Positions 7,701 through 15,866 of a stretch of 41,175 nt of DNA are shown here, piece by piece. The stretch covers positions 1-41,175 of the forward strand of contig JAFSKP010000053.1 of NCBI GenBank assembly GCA_017448905.1. Direction: 5' to 3'. The position numbers and the translations under genes are program-made. Each line of letters starts with the position of its first letter. The first letter of the stretch is position 1. The notes beneath the pieces were generated by a model. That model did not search any database. It saw nothing but the letters and a program-made list of their open reading frames with translations, and had not been told where the DNA came from. Origin of the DNA: Bacteroidales bacterium. Its GTDB lineage: Bacteria > Bacteroidota > Bacteroidia > Bacteroidales > P3.

Positions 7701-10106
7701 CACTGAAGCGTCCCCGGCGTTGAAAAGGTTGACGATGAGCTTGTCTGTGTAAGGGTGGGATTTTGCATAATTGAAAAGATGGCGCACCACGAGTTCGAGG
7801 CTTACGTCGCTTTCCACGCGCCGTTCCCTTGTGATGTTCAAGAGTGTGGCGGTATAGGCTTTCAGCTGTCTCTGTCCGGAGGTGGCATTGGGCTGCGAGG
7901 CGAGCGCATACATGCCCCATCCGAAAGTGAGTTCACCAATATAATGATAACTGCCAGTAAGGCTGCCCGCCTGGATTGTCAATGGTGCTATGTCCAAGGG
8001 CAGACCACTCTGGAACAGGGCGTTGAATTTTCCGTTTCGCCAGTATTTCAGATGGTCGGGTTGTTCGAGGGTTTTGGTTTCCCAATCGATATAGAGGTCG
8101 TAGAGGTTCACCATCCAGGCAAGTCGTAGGGGGTGTAGAGGCGAAATCAGACGAGTCTCGGACACCTGCCCGTTGGGCAGTTCAACGCTGAGCCTCACAG
8201 TGTCGATGTCCTGGACGGCGAGCAGCGTAGCCTCGTCACTGTTGCTGTCGGCCATCTCGTTCAGCCAACGCTCGTATTCAGAGAGGTATTCTTTTATGCG
8301 TCCGATGTTGGTCGGCAGGTCGAAAGTGGCCACCACGCCGCTGTCGCCCGCCGCCGACTCCCGGATTGTCTCAAACAGCTCTGACCGCAAAGCGGCAAGT
8401 TCGTCGCTTGGTGTCAAGTTCTCGCATCTCACGAAATGGGGCTTGCGGTCGGCCATGGATGCCGGGTTGTAAAGGTTGGGGTCGGTGGGATTGCTTGTCA
8501 CCAAGGCCTCCACATAACCCAATTCGGCACTGTTCTCCAACAGCGTGGATTCGAGTTGCAGGAGTTTGCGCGGCAGCTGTATCTGGTAGGCGTAGGCTAC
8601 CCCGAAGTCGAAGTGGTAGCTGTTCACCAGCGTGCCCTCAATCCAGGGCGAGCGGTGCACCATTTCTATGTCGGCCGCCGCCTTTTTGAGGAGCAGTTTG
8701 ATGCGGTAGTTGATATAGGCTTGGGTCAGGCTGCTTGCTTTGGCGCGCTTGTCAATCTCTTGTGCGATTTCGCTTTCCTCTATGTTGTTGTTTATTGTGA
8801 AAGGTTCAGATTCGTTGCAATAGAGTGCTTTATTGTCTCGTCTGAATTGTTCCATGTCAAGGCTGTCATTGCCCTGTTTGGCTTTTCCCCATTCGGCTTG
8901 GATGTCTTCTTCTTTGAATGCCATGTTGTTTTCCAGCAGGATGCCGTCTTTGTTGAGGGCACGTATCCTCAACCCATAGGTGCCGTCGGGGAAGGTGTCG
9001 CCGGCAATGCTGATCGACATACGTTTTGTGGCGCTTTTTCCTTCGCCTATCTTGGTTTTCCGGATAACGCCAATCTCGCTGAAGTCTTCGATGTCGAAAA
9101 TGGCTATCTCGTAGAAGTAAATGTCGGGGTTCTCCTTTGGTGTCGGCGTCACCGTCACTTTCATCGGCACTTTACTTTTCTTGTTCTGTGGAATGGAGAG
9201 TGCCAGGTTACCCGTCTCTGCATCTTTCACCAGTTCCCGTTTGGGGTCTTTGCCTGGCATCAGTTCAACTGTGATTTTCACGGGGTCGTTGTTGCTGGGA
9301 AGCTCAAGTGGCAGATTGTTGAAATTCAATGCTGTGGACTTTTTGGCCACTTTTTCGAACAGGCTTACAGGATCGTCGGCCGAATCGTCGGAGCTCAATA
9401 GTTTCATCAGCTCTTTTTTCACGGTCATGTCCTTTATGGGTAGAGCAGCCACTCGGTCGGCTGCGGTCGCCGAGAAGTCGCTGAGGATAGGCGAGAGCTT
9501 GTCGTGGTTTATCATGAATCGGCGCCGCATGTTGTTGAGGTCACCCACGAGGCCGCTGTCGGGGAGCATGCCGAGCAGGAAGAGCCCGTTGCCCCAAGCC
9601 TCATCGCTGAAACCCAGCATCTCCACATAGATGAGGTAGCGTGTCATGTCGTTTTTACTCAGATGGGTCTCTTTGAACAGTTGAGACAGCTTTTCCCACA
9701 CAAGTCGTCTGTCATGGGGAATCTCACCCTGCAGTTTCCACAGGAAACTGTCGGTGTGCATGGCCACGGGCAGGTTCTGGAATGTAGCGTCGCCGTATGA
9801 GTCCTCGGCCGACGTGCGGCTGTTGGATGGCACCAGCACCAGGACAGCCTTTTTGGGGGTGTTGCGCAGCTCGATCAGTTTTGACGCATGGACATAGTCG
9901 CTGCCTTTCTCTGTTTCGGATAGAATGAAGATGTCAACATCCCCTCCGGTCGCACGCAGCCTGGGCAGCAGCTGCCGCAGTTCTTTCAGCGGCAGACCGG
10001 TTATTTTCATGCAGTGGCCTGCTTTGGCTCCTTTGAGCAGTGGTGTGTACTGTTCTGCAAGGTGCTCTAAAAAACGTTGATAGTATGTTGTGATTATCTT
10101 TTCCAT
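4743..10106 (-). CDS. Giant HerA/FtsK-type ATPase with PD-(D/E)XK nuclease motif (MAD8/DptH-like)
   Basis: 1787 residues. The first about 1000 residues are a large region I cannot assign. A PD-(D/E)XK-like core lies at about 1140-1170: Asp1144 in ADTLVV, then Glu1163 and Lys1165 in VVEIKCR. A low-complexity Ser/Thr/Glu linker spans about 1345-1390. A HerA/VirB4-type ATPase follows, with Walker A GVQGAGKS (1428-1435), Walker B FIVFDEAHKY (Asp1663, Glu1664), a sensor-like IMIASQDP and HerA-like TPTEMASLGSGEAYLW near the end. Such proteins (DptH of Dnd, MAD8 of MADS) are DNA-translocating effectors in defence. It lies 8 bp after the 520-residue gene and abuts the phosphatase. The ATPase is secure, the nuclease likely, the effector role inferred. 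Confidence 0.88.
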   Translation of the reverse strand: MEKIITTYYQRFLEHLAEQYTPLLKGAKAGHCMKITGLPLKELRQLLPRLRATGGDVDIFILSETEKGSDYVHASKLIELRNTPKKAVLVLVPSNSRTSAEDSYGDATFQNLPVAMHTDSFLWKLQGEIPHDRRLVWEKLSQLFKETHLSKNDMTRYLIYVEMLGFSDEAWGNGLFLLGMLPDSGLVGDLNNMRRRFMINHDKLSPILSDFSATAADRVAALPIKDMTVKKELMKLLSSDDSADDPVSLFEKVAKKSTALNFNNLPLELPSNNDPVKITVELMPGKDPKRELVKDAETGNLALSIPQNKKSKVPMKVTVTPTPKENPDIYFYEIAIFDIEDFSEIGVIRKTKIGEGKSATKRMSISIAGDTFPDGTYGLRIRALNKDGILLENNMAFKEEDIQAEWGKAKQGNDSLDMEQFRRDNKALYCNESEPFTINNNIEESEIAQEIDKRAKASSLTQAYINYRIKLLLKKAAADIEMVHRSPWIEGTLVNSYHFDFGVAYAYQIQLPRKLLQLESTLLENSAELGYVEALVTSNPTDPNLYNPASMADRKPHFVRCENLTPSDELAALRSELFETIRESAAGDSGVVATFDLPTNIGRIKEYLSEYERWLNEMADSNSDEATLLAVQDIDTVRLSVELPNGQVSETRLISPLHPLRLAWMVNLYDLYIDWETKTLEQPDHLKYWRNGKFNALFQSGLPLDIAPLTIQAGSLTGSYHYIGELTFGWGMYALASQPNATSGQRQLKAYTATLLNITRERRVESDVSLELVVRHLFNYAKSHPYTDKLIVNLFNAGDASVFAKALILLEQAPWNIGKELTYEFRLFVDNGILKSGEAFDALIDPQTAVAEEAEAFSQSSGNRLTPKLRYSINKVSDFIDNPDKYQAHISFLINPFAVATDMTQPNDIDCSFHLNGVVCRNVVRSATDSKSVVWRRYFSDKVVTTPVTETANTEVGIFSRLQAVTGRLLSSTRKGAVPTTLLRLGPSEKTLLSFVHDKSDWVVTFDRNMGPDFYDMPCSNDKEIPYMLDYIPGNDSAGISSFLTAKPTSEFGHLIVPLFAEYGIDLSKFDDFRLFLEDIRTISSSIVMQVNSSASRSFEVIGSTLAKRFLQKKHITEQSFIIPIDLHRELFDDMENDKKERADTLVVKINPADKELLFTVVEIKCRNAGYSPEELHKKIVSQIENTIAALRYHYEIEQTGHDRLDRELKTLELRSLLEFYVRRAMRFKQLVPDNANSYLQFLNKLGDGYTIRFKQLGIIFDFNCNDMQKKDFCGDTTIYTMGKPVIDKILDNTSSLDTLLLEQSQQDLVDFFEPTISQTSLIQDNDNYDELDDVYGEHSVCFSTGSNTEATDGTATSEKETPAAPESTVVDSQKSGLDEFESTKPKYDVIIGATGDSRQYGIMGKTVSNGRTIAVDLDGCNTISLFGVQGAGKSYTIGSVTEMLLRPFGNVNSLPSPMAGVIFHYSDSMDYAPEFTSMVYPNDEAAQLAKLKAEYGAEPGSIKDVILLAPESQVETRKNEYPDIEVHPIGFDSSELVVHDWLFLLGAMGNESTYIKELKQIMKSCRKEMSLDNIRKGVSESGHLSTSQRSLAEQRLDFAQEYIRDGCRLSQFLKPGRLIIVDLRDEFIEKDEALGLFVVMLNIFSSVLQVDGKAFNKFIVFDEAHKYMNNKELANSITTAIREMRHKGVSIMIASQDPMSLPTEIIELSSMVIMHKFSSPGWVKHVQKAITPLQFLTPTEMASLGSGEAYLWANKASDKAMTIRPTKIRIRPRLTKHGGDTINAVR

Positions 10107-10114
10107 TGTGATAG

Positions 10115-11677
10115 CTATAGTTTATATCGTGGGCGGATTTTTTGCATTATGCAGGCATCGCTCGTGTCGGAGTAGAAGCCTATCTGGCGCAGCTTGTATT
10201 TGAATGCTTCCATGTTGTGCTGGAATGCCGCGTGCATTGCCACATCGCCGTCGGCAAAACGTGTCTCGTCCGAGCCGTTGACAACGAGACCGTAGCGGTC
10301 GCGTATCCCCTTTGCCAGCTCGTCGATGGAAAGGGGTCGTGACGAGAGGCTCCCGTCCTCGTTCTCCTTGAGGACAAGCATTTGCACCATTGTCTCCAAC
10401 AATTTGGATCCCAACACTCCGCGACGTGGGTGACGGTGCGATCGGCTGTCGGCTATGAGCATGGAGGGCGTGTTCTTCATGCCAGCCGAATCCACAAACT
10501 CGCGCAGGTAGCGGTATTGCGAGCTGCCGAGGTTCGACTTCTCGAGCAGATGAATCAGCCGTCCGAAATAGTCGTCATCGTCGTACAGCGACAGCATCTC
10601 GTCGAAGTCAGCCTGGTCAAACTCGTCGTCTCTTTTCTCGGGGAACGAGTCCCGTAGGGTGTCGTATTTGGCTTGGTAGTACGCGTCCGACCTGTCGTTC
10701 TCGTGGCAGAGGAAAGAGAGTGCCTCGTCAACGGAACAATGTTTTTTTGCCTGAACCATGTCGACCATGTAGGTGGCTCTGATATAGCGTTGCATGTTGT
10801 TCATGGTGGTGGCAAAGTCCCTACAGGCATACTCCGACACATCGCTGTCGAGGTTGTCGGTCACATCCACCAGCATCGTCCAGTCGTCGGTGATGGCGCG
10901 TGTTCCTTCTTTGACCATCTTGGGTAGCAGGCAGATGAGCTTAATGGTGTAGAGCGAGAGGTGAAGACCGCACAATATCCGCAGGTAGTCGATGAAGACA
11001 GAGCGAGGCAGGCGGTTCTGGTAAAGCAGTAGGCGGCGTATGTCGTCGCAGAACAGCGCCGACTGTTCTTTCAGGAAAGGTTTGGGTGTCTCATCGATGG
11101 TTTTGTTCACTCCGGGCTGTTCTTGGAGCGGCGTGGTGATGTAAAGTATACCTGTGGTGTCAACGTCGAGATTCTCCGAGGGGATGATGTCGTTGGAACT
11201 CTTGTCCCATCCTTTGCTGAGGTAGCGCACCAGGCCGCCCATCACCTCAGGGTTGCTCTTGAGCATCAGGTAGAGCTGGTCGGAAGCCCTGTAGTCGCGG
11301 CAGAACCGGCTGTTCTGCACCCGGTAGCTGAGCAGGTGCAGCGGCTTGAGTGTGGATATGTGCTCCTTGCTGCTGTTGCCCCTGTTCACCATCTCGAGCA
11401 GCGAGCTGCGCAGCCAGTCCTCTATGGCATCCTTGTTGTCGGTTGCTCCCTCTATCTTGCCTTTTTCTTCAAGCATTTGTATATGGTTGTACATCCGCTC
11501 CATGTCGGTCTCTTTCCTGTATTTTAGAGTGATTGGGCGTCCGTCGGCCCTCATCTTGATGAAGAGGTTGGTCAGCACACGGTCAAGGCTTATCTGCTTG
11601 AAGTCGACATACAGCAGGTCTTTGTTCATGAAGCCCACCACGGTGCCTTTGTCAAGTTTCAGTATTGTTGCCATCAT
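10115..11677 (-). CDS. Defence operon protein of unknown fold (MAD7-like position)
   Basis: 520 residues, soluble, no signal peptide, no P-loop and no nuclease motif that I recognise. It starts MMATILKLDKGTVVGFMNKDLLYVDF, a small beta-rich lead, followed by mostly helical sequence. There is an acidic stretch in the second half (DDEFDQADFDEMLSLYDDDDY) and a C-terminal tail rich in basic and aromatic residues (KLRQIGFYSDTSD). Its start codon overlaps the TGA of the kinase gene (ATGATG, first or second ATG possible) and its stop is 8 bp before the HerA gene. In MADS the gene between kinase and ATPase is called MAD7, to my recollection. Such partners, like DptG next to DptH, may be adaptors of the ATPase; this is inference from position only. 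Confidence 0.8.
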   Translation of the reverse strand: MMATILKLDKGTVVGFMNKDLLYVDFKQISLDRVLTNLFIKMRADGRPITLKYRKETDMERMYNHIQMLEEKGKIEGATDNKDAIEDWLRSSLLEMVNRGNSSKEHISTLKPLHLLSYRVQNSRFCRDYRASDQLYLMLKSNPEVMGGLVRYLSKGWDKSSNDIIPSENLDVDTTGILYITTPLQEQPGVNKTIDETPKPFLKEQSALFCDDIRRLLLYQNRLPRSVFIDYLRILCGLHLSLYTIKLICLLPKMVKEGTRAITDDWTMLVDVTDNLDSDVSEYACRDFATTMNNMQRYIRATYMVDMVQAKKHCSVDEALSFLCHENDRSDAYYQAKYDTLRDSFPEKRDDEFDQADFDEMLSLYDDDDYFGRLIHLLEKSNLGSSQYRYLREFVDSAGMKNTPSMLIADSRSHRHPRRGVLGSKLLETMVQMLVLKENEDGSLSSRPLSIDELAKGIRDRYGLVVNGSDETRFADGDVAMHAAFQHNMEAFKYKLRQIGFYSDTSDACIMQKIRPRYKL

Positions 11678-14600
11678 TCATTGTTTTGGAGTGGTGATAC
11701 GATGATTTTTTTGTTCTCGTCGAGCCTTATGGCGGTGAATTTGCGTCCGTTCTTGGTCACGAGTATTTCTTTGTAGGTTCTGGCCTCAAGCAGGTTCTTG
11801 AAGATTTGCAGCTCAATGAAACGCCCTCTCAAGTCGTTGACCGACGGGTTGAAGCCGTCGCGTATATATTGCAGCATCTCGTAGAGGTCGAGGCCTATGG
11901 TGAGGCTGATGAAAGTGTCTTTCTTGTGGCGGAAGATCAGGCTGCCAGGCTCATATTCTATATACCTCGTCAGGTGGTCGGTGCGGTCGACAAACATTTC
12001 GAATTCGTCGATCGGGAAGCGCCGGTAACTTTTGCTGATGGGGTCGCCGATGTTCGAGTTGCTCAGAATCAGGTATCCGTTGGTCAGCTGGCTGTTGCGG
12101 CATCCTTCGCTTCTGGAGATGGCCTCGGCAAGGTTTTGCATGGTGCGCTGCCTGGCGTTGTCGTCGTCCTCGTGCAGCTCTTTGTGGAAATCGTTCACAA
12201 AGCGGTAGGGCAGCCGGCGGTGGAAGTCGAACCCCTGTGCACCTTCATAATAATGGTGGCGGACAAAGCATTTAAGCCTTTCTGTTTCTGGACTTCGTTT
12301 GTCGGAACCGTCAATTTCGTGTACTGGCCTGATGTGGTGGTGTTCGTTGAAGTCTTTAAGCAGGTCGGCAGTCCGCTCACTGAATGGCAGATAGTTGGCC
12401 GGCTTCTTCGTTGCGAAATAGAGGTCGCGGTCGTAGGCCGGCAATGATGCCATGGCTACGTCGGTCTCGCGCAGCAGGCGCACCAGGCGGTCGTTCGACT
12501 CGAGGGTGGGCAGCGTGAAGAAGCCGTCCTGCCTCGACGGCCATGCCGTAGGGGCGGAGATGTTGAAGTAGTAGTAGTGCCAGTAGTACTGCCAGTCGTT
12601 CTCGGCTGTAATGTATTCCACCAGTTGCTTCACCTCGTCGCACGAATAGTCGCGCGTGAGCATCCATGCCAACATGGAGCGCAGGTCGCGTATGGTTATG
12701 TGGAGCTCGCGTTTGTAACTTACTGTGCGGACAAGCCATTCCAGACGGCGTGCGACTTCGTCGCCGCTGCTACTGTCCTGGAACGTGCCGACGTTGAACC
12801 TGATGAAGCACTTGTCGCGGGCAGGGCATAGGCTGCATTGCTCCCACAGGGAGGGGGCAGTGAGTTTCTTGACCTGTTGGAAAAGCAGGCTTGGCACAGT
12901 GCTTGAGTCGGCGGTGACAGAGCGCAGGTTCAGGTTGATGACCATAAGCCCGGGCAGTAACTCTGTGTGCCCCTCCTTGTAAAAATAGTCATCGATATTG
13001 TCGCGCAGCGGCCCCAGGTGCTCATGTGTGGATAGGAAGTCGGTGAGGCGACCTTCGTTTATGGCTATGATGCGGCCTTCGCAAGCCTTGTTGTAGTCGT
13101 CGAGGTCAAAGAATGGCTTGAAAAAGCGTTCCAGAACATCGTCGTTCACGGTGCTTTCCTCGTCTTGCGAGCCGTCGTAGTTCGACTCGAACGGTGAACC
13201 TTCTATAGTGAACCGTGAGCCGTTGCCTGTAGGCAGTGGCATGCGGCCAGGGTCCAGCTCCTCTATATGGTGCAGGAATGCCGTCTTGCCGTCGCCGGCG
13301 TTGCCGGTGATGATGATCAGTTTGTAGCGCAGTGCGGCGATGTCCGACTTCAGAGTTTTGTCGAGCAGGGTCTCGCTGTAGGTCAGGCTGTCCAGCCGGC
13401 TGTCGCCCGAGCCTGAGCGTGTGCCGCTGTTGCCATGGTGGCTCTGGCTGTAGAGCGAATTGATGTAGTCGACGATGTTGGTTGCGGGCTTCTGCTGTTG
13501 CCGCTGTTCTTTTTTCAGCATGCCCTCGTGTCCAATGGCGTGCAGCGCGTCGCGCATCTCAGCTGCTGTGCTGAAGCGTTTGTCGCGGTCTGTTATGATG
13601 GCTTTCATCACAAAGTCGGCCATCGCGTCGCTCAGTTTGTCGTTGTAGGTGCGTATGTCGGTGGGCATGATGCCGATACGGGGTTTCATTTGTCCTCCGG
13701 GCCAGGGATAGGCATGAACCAGCAGTTGGTAGAGGGTCACGCCCAGGGCAAAGGTGTCGGCCGAGTCGTCCCAGTCTATCTTTTTTGCCGAGACGATGAG
13801 GTCTGGAGCCATGTAGGGCTCGGTGCCAGCAAACGACTTGTCCTCTGGAACGGTTGTGGAGATGTTGAAGTCGATAAGTTTGAAAATCTGGCGTCGATGC
13901 CACACGATGTTGCTGGGTTTGATGTCGCGGTGATAAATGTGGGGCTCTTTGCTCTGCATGTAGCACAATGCGTCAAGTATCTGGTCGGTCATCTTGTATA
14001 TTTCGTCGTTGGGAAGCCTCATGCTGCCGTCTGTGTACTTTTGCAGGTTCTCGCCCTCGAGCAGTTCCATCAGGGTGTAGAAGAGGCCGCCTGGCATGGT
14101 GCGGTCGTTCCAAACGAAGCGGACAATGTTGGGGTGGTCAAGAGCCTTCAGTGCTTCGAATTCGTTGATGGCGTTGTCCACCGATGTGCCGCGATCGAAG
14201 ACCTTGATGGCATAATACTCTTTCTGCAGGTCGTGCCAGACTTTGAAAACTTTCCCGAAGCCGCCTTTGCCTAATGTCTCGTGAAGTGTGAGCGATGGCG
14301 TTACCTGCATGCCGGCTTTCAGGTCTTTCACGTAGAGCGGCTTGTTGTCAGGCTTGGTGGAGGCGGCTCCTGATTGCGTGTGCTGCCCGATGAATGCTAT
14401 CAGCTCGTCGGCGCTTTGCCACCGCTTGCCGATGTCTTCGACAATGGTGTGGCTGACCACCTCGTCAAACCATGTGGGCAGCTCTTTTGCCTGCCGTGTG
14501 GGCATCATGTCGTCGGCAAGGACGCCGCCGTGCAGTGTGATGAATGTGGTCACGCTGTCGAATGGCAGCCGTCCGGTGACGAGTTCATAGAACACCACGC

Positions 14601-15843
14601 CAAGCGAGAAGATGTCGCTGCACTTCAGGGCATCGCCTGCCAGCAGTTCAGGGGCTGTGTAGGCCGAGGCTGCTCCGTTGGCCATCACGGTGAAGCCCAG
14701 TGCGGTATGCTCCATAAACCAGGCCATACCGAAGCCGCCGAGCGCAGCCTTGCAATCTTCGTAGAGATAGATGTTGTCAGGGTTGACGTTGCGGTGTATC
14801 ACGTTCTCGTGATGTATGGCCTTCAGGGCTTTGGCCACGTCAAGCACCATGTTCACTTTGTCGCTCTGTTTCAGCGTGCCACGCCCAAGACGGCTTCGCA
14901 GGGTGTTTTCTTCCTGCCACCGCATTATCTCGTAGTAGTTGGTTGTGGTGTCGTTCATGCGGTATTCAGTCTGGACGATGTAGGGCGACAGTCCGATTTT
15001 CTCTTGCGCCATCTCGGCGTTCTTCACCCTGTTGGTGCGCTCCTGGAGCTGGATGGAGGTGAGTCCGCTCTTGTCGAGGGGATATTCCCTCAGTCGGTAG
15101 TGGGCGCTGGCCAAAGGCTCTTTCACACATAGAAACTCCGTGTAGTCGTCGGTCTCCTCCAGCACCTCCTCGATGCGGTAGTCGAAGATGTGGGTGCGGG
15201 GATTGTTTTGTGAGGACGACGACAGGCCTGTCAGCTCGTCGGTGATGGCCGACTGTATGGTGGTAATCTTGCCGGCGCTGCTGCCCGACAGCAACGGGTC
15301 GCGGAGAAAGTCCAGCAGAGCTTTGCCCAGCGTGAATGTCCTGTCGTAGGTGGCGCTGTTGGGGTCGAGGCCGAACTTCGACTGGCTGGGGTGGCTCAGT
15401 GTCACGAGGGTGTGTATCCAGCCAAACTGCCAGTCGGGATGGCGGTTGTGGAGTGTCGACACCAGGATGTCGGTCTTCCGTTTGGCAGTGCGGTGGGGGT
15501 TGGGGCGTTCCTGGCCGCAAGATATCCAGGCCCAGTCGTCGCCCACCAGGTTGCCGGCCCAGTCTTTGTTCTCTATGTGGAAGATGCCGTGCGGTGCTAC
15601 GACGATGCAGTCGTATTCCCAATATTTCATCAGATGGTTTGCTCCCATCGATGCCAGGTTGAGGTTGGGGATTACATAGTAGTTGTCGGGCAGGTTCACC
15701 GTCAGGAAGTCCAGCAGCCGCCGCTCGCCGGCGTTGACGGGACCTTGCTCATGCAGTGGTGTTCTCAGTTGTGCCATGGCTATATATGATGGTTGTGTTG
15801 ATATGTTGATATTTTGCTGTGTTGGAGTTTTGCCATTGTCCAT
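11674..15843 (-). CDS. NERD - pseudokinase - Ser/Thr kinase - P-loop protein (MAD6/PglW-like)
   Basis: 1389 residues with four parts. A NERD domain (about 35-170; ERRLLDFL, YDCIVVAPHGIFHIENK) is a nuclease-related fold. A first kinase domain (about 290-480) looks dead: the catalytic loop reads HRNVNPDN (350-357, Asp to Asn and Lys to Asn) and DFG is GFG (370-372). A second kinase domain (about 520-770) looks active: GKGGFGKV 525-532, Lys547, HRDIKPSN 638-645, DFN 658-660, APD 679-681. A P-loop ATPase segment follows (GNAGDGKT 847-854) with a later Cys cluster (CSLCPARDKC). Met23 is an alternative start. PglW of BREX and MAD6 share the NERD-kinase plan. It probably senses phage and phosphorylates operon partners; that is inference. 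Confidence 0.9.
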   Translation of the reverse strand: MDNGKTPTQQNINISTQPSYIAMAQLRTPLHEQGPVNAGERRLLDFLTVNLPDNYYVIPNLNLASMGANHLMKYWEYDCIVVAPHGIFHIENKDWAGNLVGDDWAWISCGQERPNPHRTAKRKTDILVSTLHNRHPDWQFGWIHTLVTLSHPSQSKFGLDPNSATYDRTFTLGKALLDFLRDPLLSGSSAGKITTIQSAITDELTGLSSSSQNNPRTHIFDYRIEEVLEETDDYTEFLCVKEPLASAHYRLREYPLDKSGLTSIQLQERTNRVKNAEMAQEKIGLSPYIVQTEYRMNDTTTNYYEIMRWQEENTLRSRLGRGTLKQSDKVNMVLDVAKALKAIHHENVIHRNVNPDNIYLYEDCKAALGGFGMAWFMEHTALGFTVMANGAASAYTAPELLAGDALKCSDIFSLGVVFYELVTGRLPFDSVTTFITLHGGVLADDMMPTRQAKELPTWFDEVVSHTIVEDIGKRWQSADELIAFIGQHTQSGAASTKPDNKPLYVKDLKAGMQVTPSLTLHETLGKGGFGKVFKVWHDLQKEYYAIKVFDRGTSVDNAINEFEALKALDHPNIVRFVWNDRTMPGGLFYTLMELLEGENLQKYTDGSMRLPNDEIYKMTDQILDALCYMQSKEPHIYHRDIKPSNIVWHRRQIFKLIDFNISTTVPEDKSFAGTEPYMAPDLIVSAKKIDWDDSADTFALGVTLYQLLVHAYPWPGGQMKPRIGIMPTDIRTYNDKLSDAMADFVMKAIITDRDKRFSTAAEMRDALHAIGHEGMLKKEQRQQQKPATNIVDYINSLYSQSHHGNSGTRSGSGDSRLDSLTYSETLLDKTLKSDIAALRYKLIIITGNAGDGKTAFLHHIEELDPGRMPLPTGNGSRFTIEGSPFESNYDGSQDEESTVNDDVLERFFKPFFDLDDYNKACEGRIIAINEGRLTDFLSTHEHLGPLRDNIDDYFYKEGHTELLPGLMVINLNLRSVTADSSTVPSLLFQQVKKLTAPSLWEQCSLCPARDKCFIRFNVGTFQDSSSGDEVARRLEWLVRTVSYKRELHITIRDLRSMLAWMLTRDYSCDEVKQLVEYITAENDWQYYWHYYYFNISAPTAWPSRQDGFFTLPTLESNDRLVRLLRETDVAMASLPAYDRDLYFATKKPANYLPFSERTADLLKDFNEHHHIRPVHEIDGSDKRSPETERLKCFVRHHYYEGAQGFDFHRRLPYRFVNDFHKELHEDDDNARQRTMQNLAEAISRSEGCRNSQLTNGYLILSNSNIGDPISKSYRRFPIDEFEMFVDRTDHLTRYIEYEPGSLIFRHKKDTFISLTIGLDLYEMLQYIRDGFNPSVNDLRGRFIELQIFKNLLEARTYKEILVTKNGRKFTAIRLDENKKIIVSPLQNNE

Positions 15844-15866
15844 TCGTCAGTTTGTAGTAATGGCTA

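Noticed and set aside
8436..9401. A 321-codon open frame opposite the HerA gene
   Set aside because: Antisense shadow; Phe/Val-rich sequence without domain, inside an unbroken 1787-codon gene.
13435..14274. A 279-codon open frame opposite the kinase gene
   Set aside because: Antisense shadow of the second kinase domain, whose motifs are intact on the minus strand.
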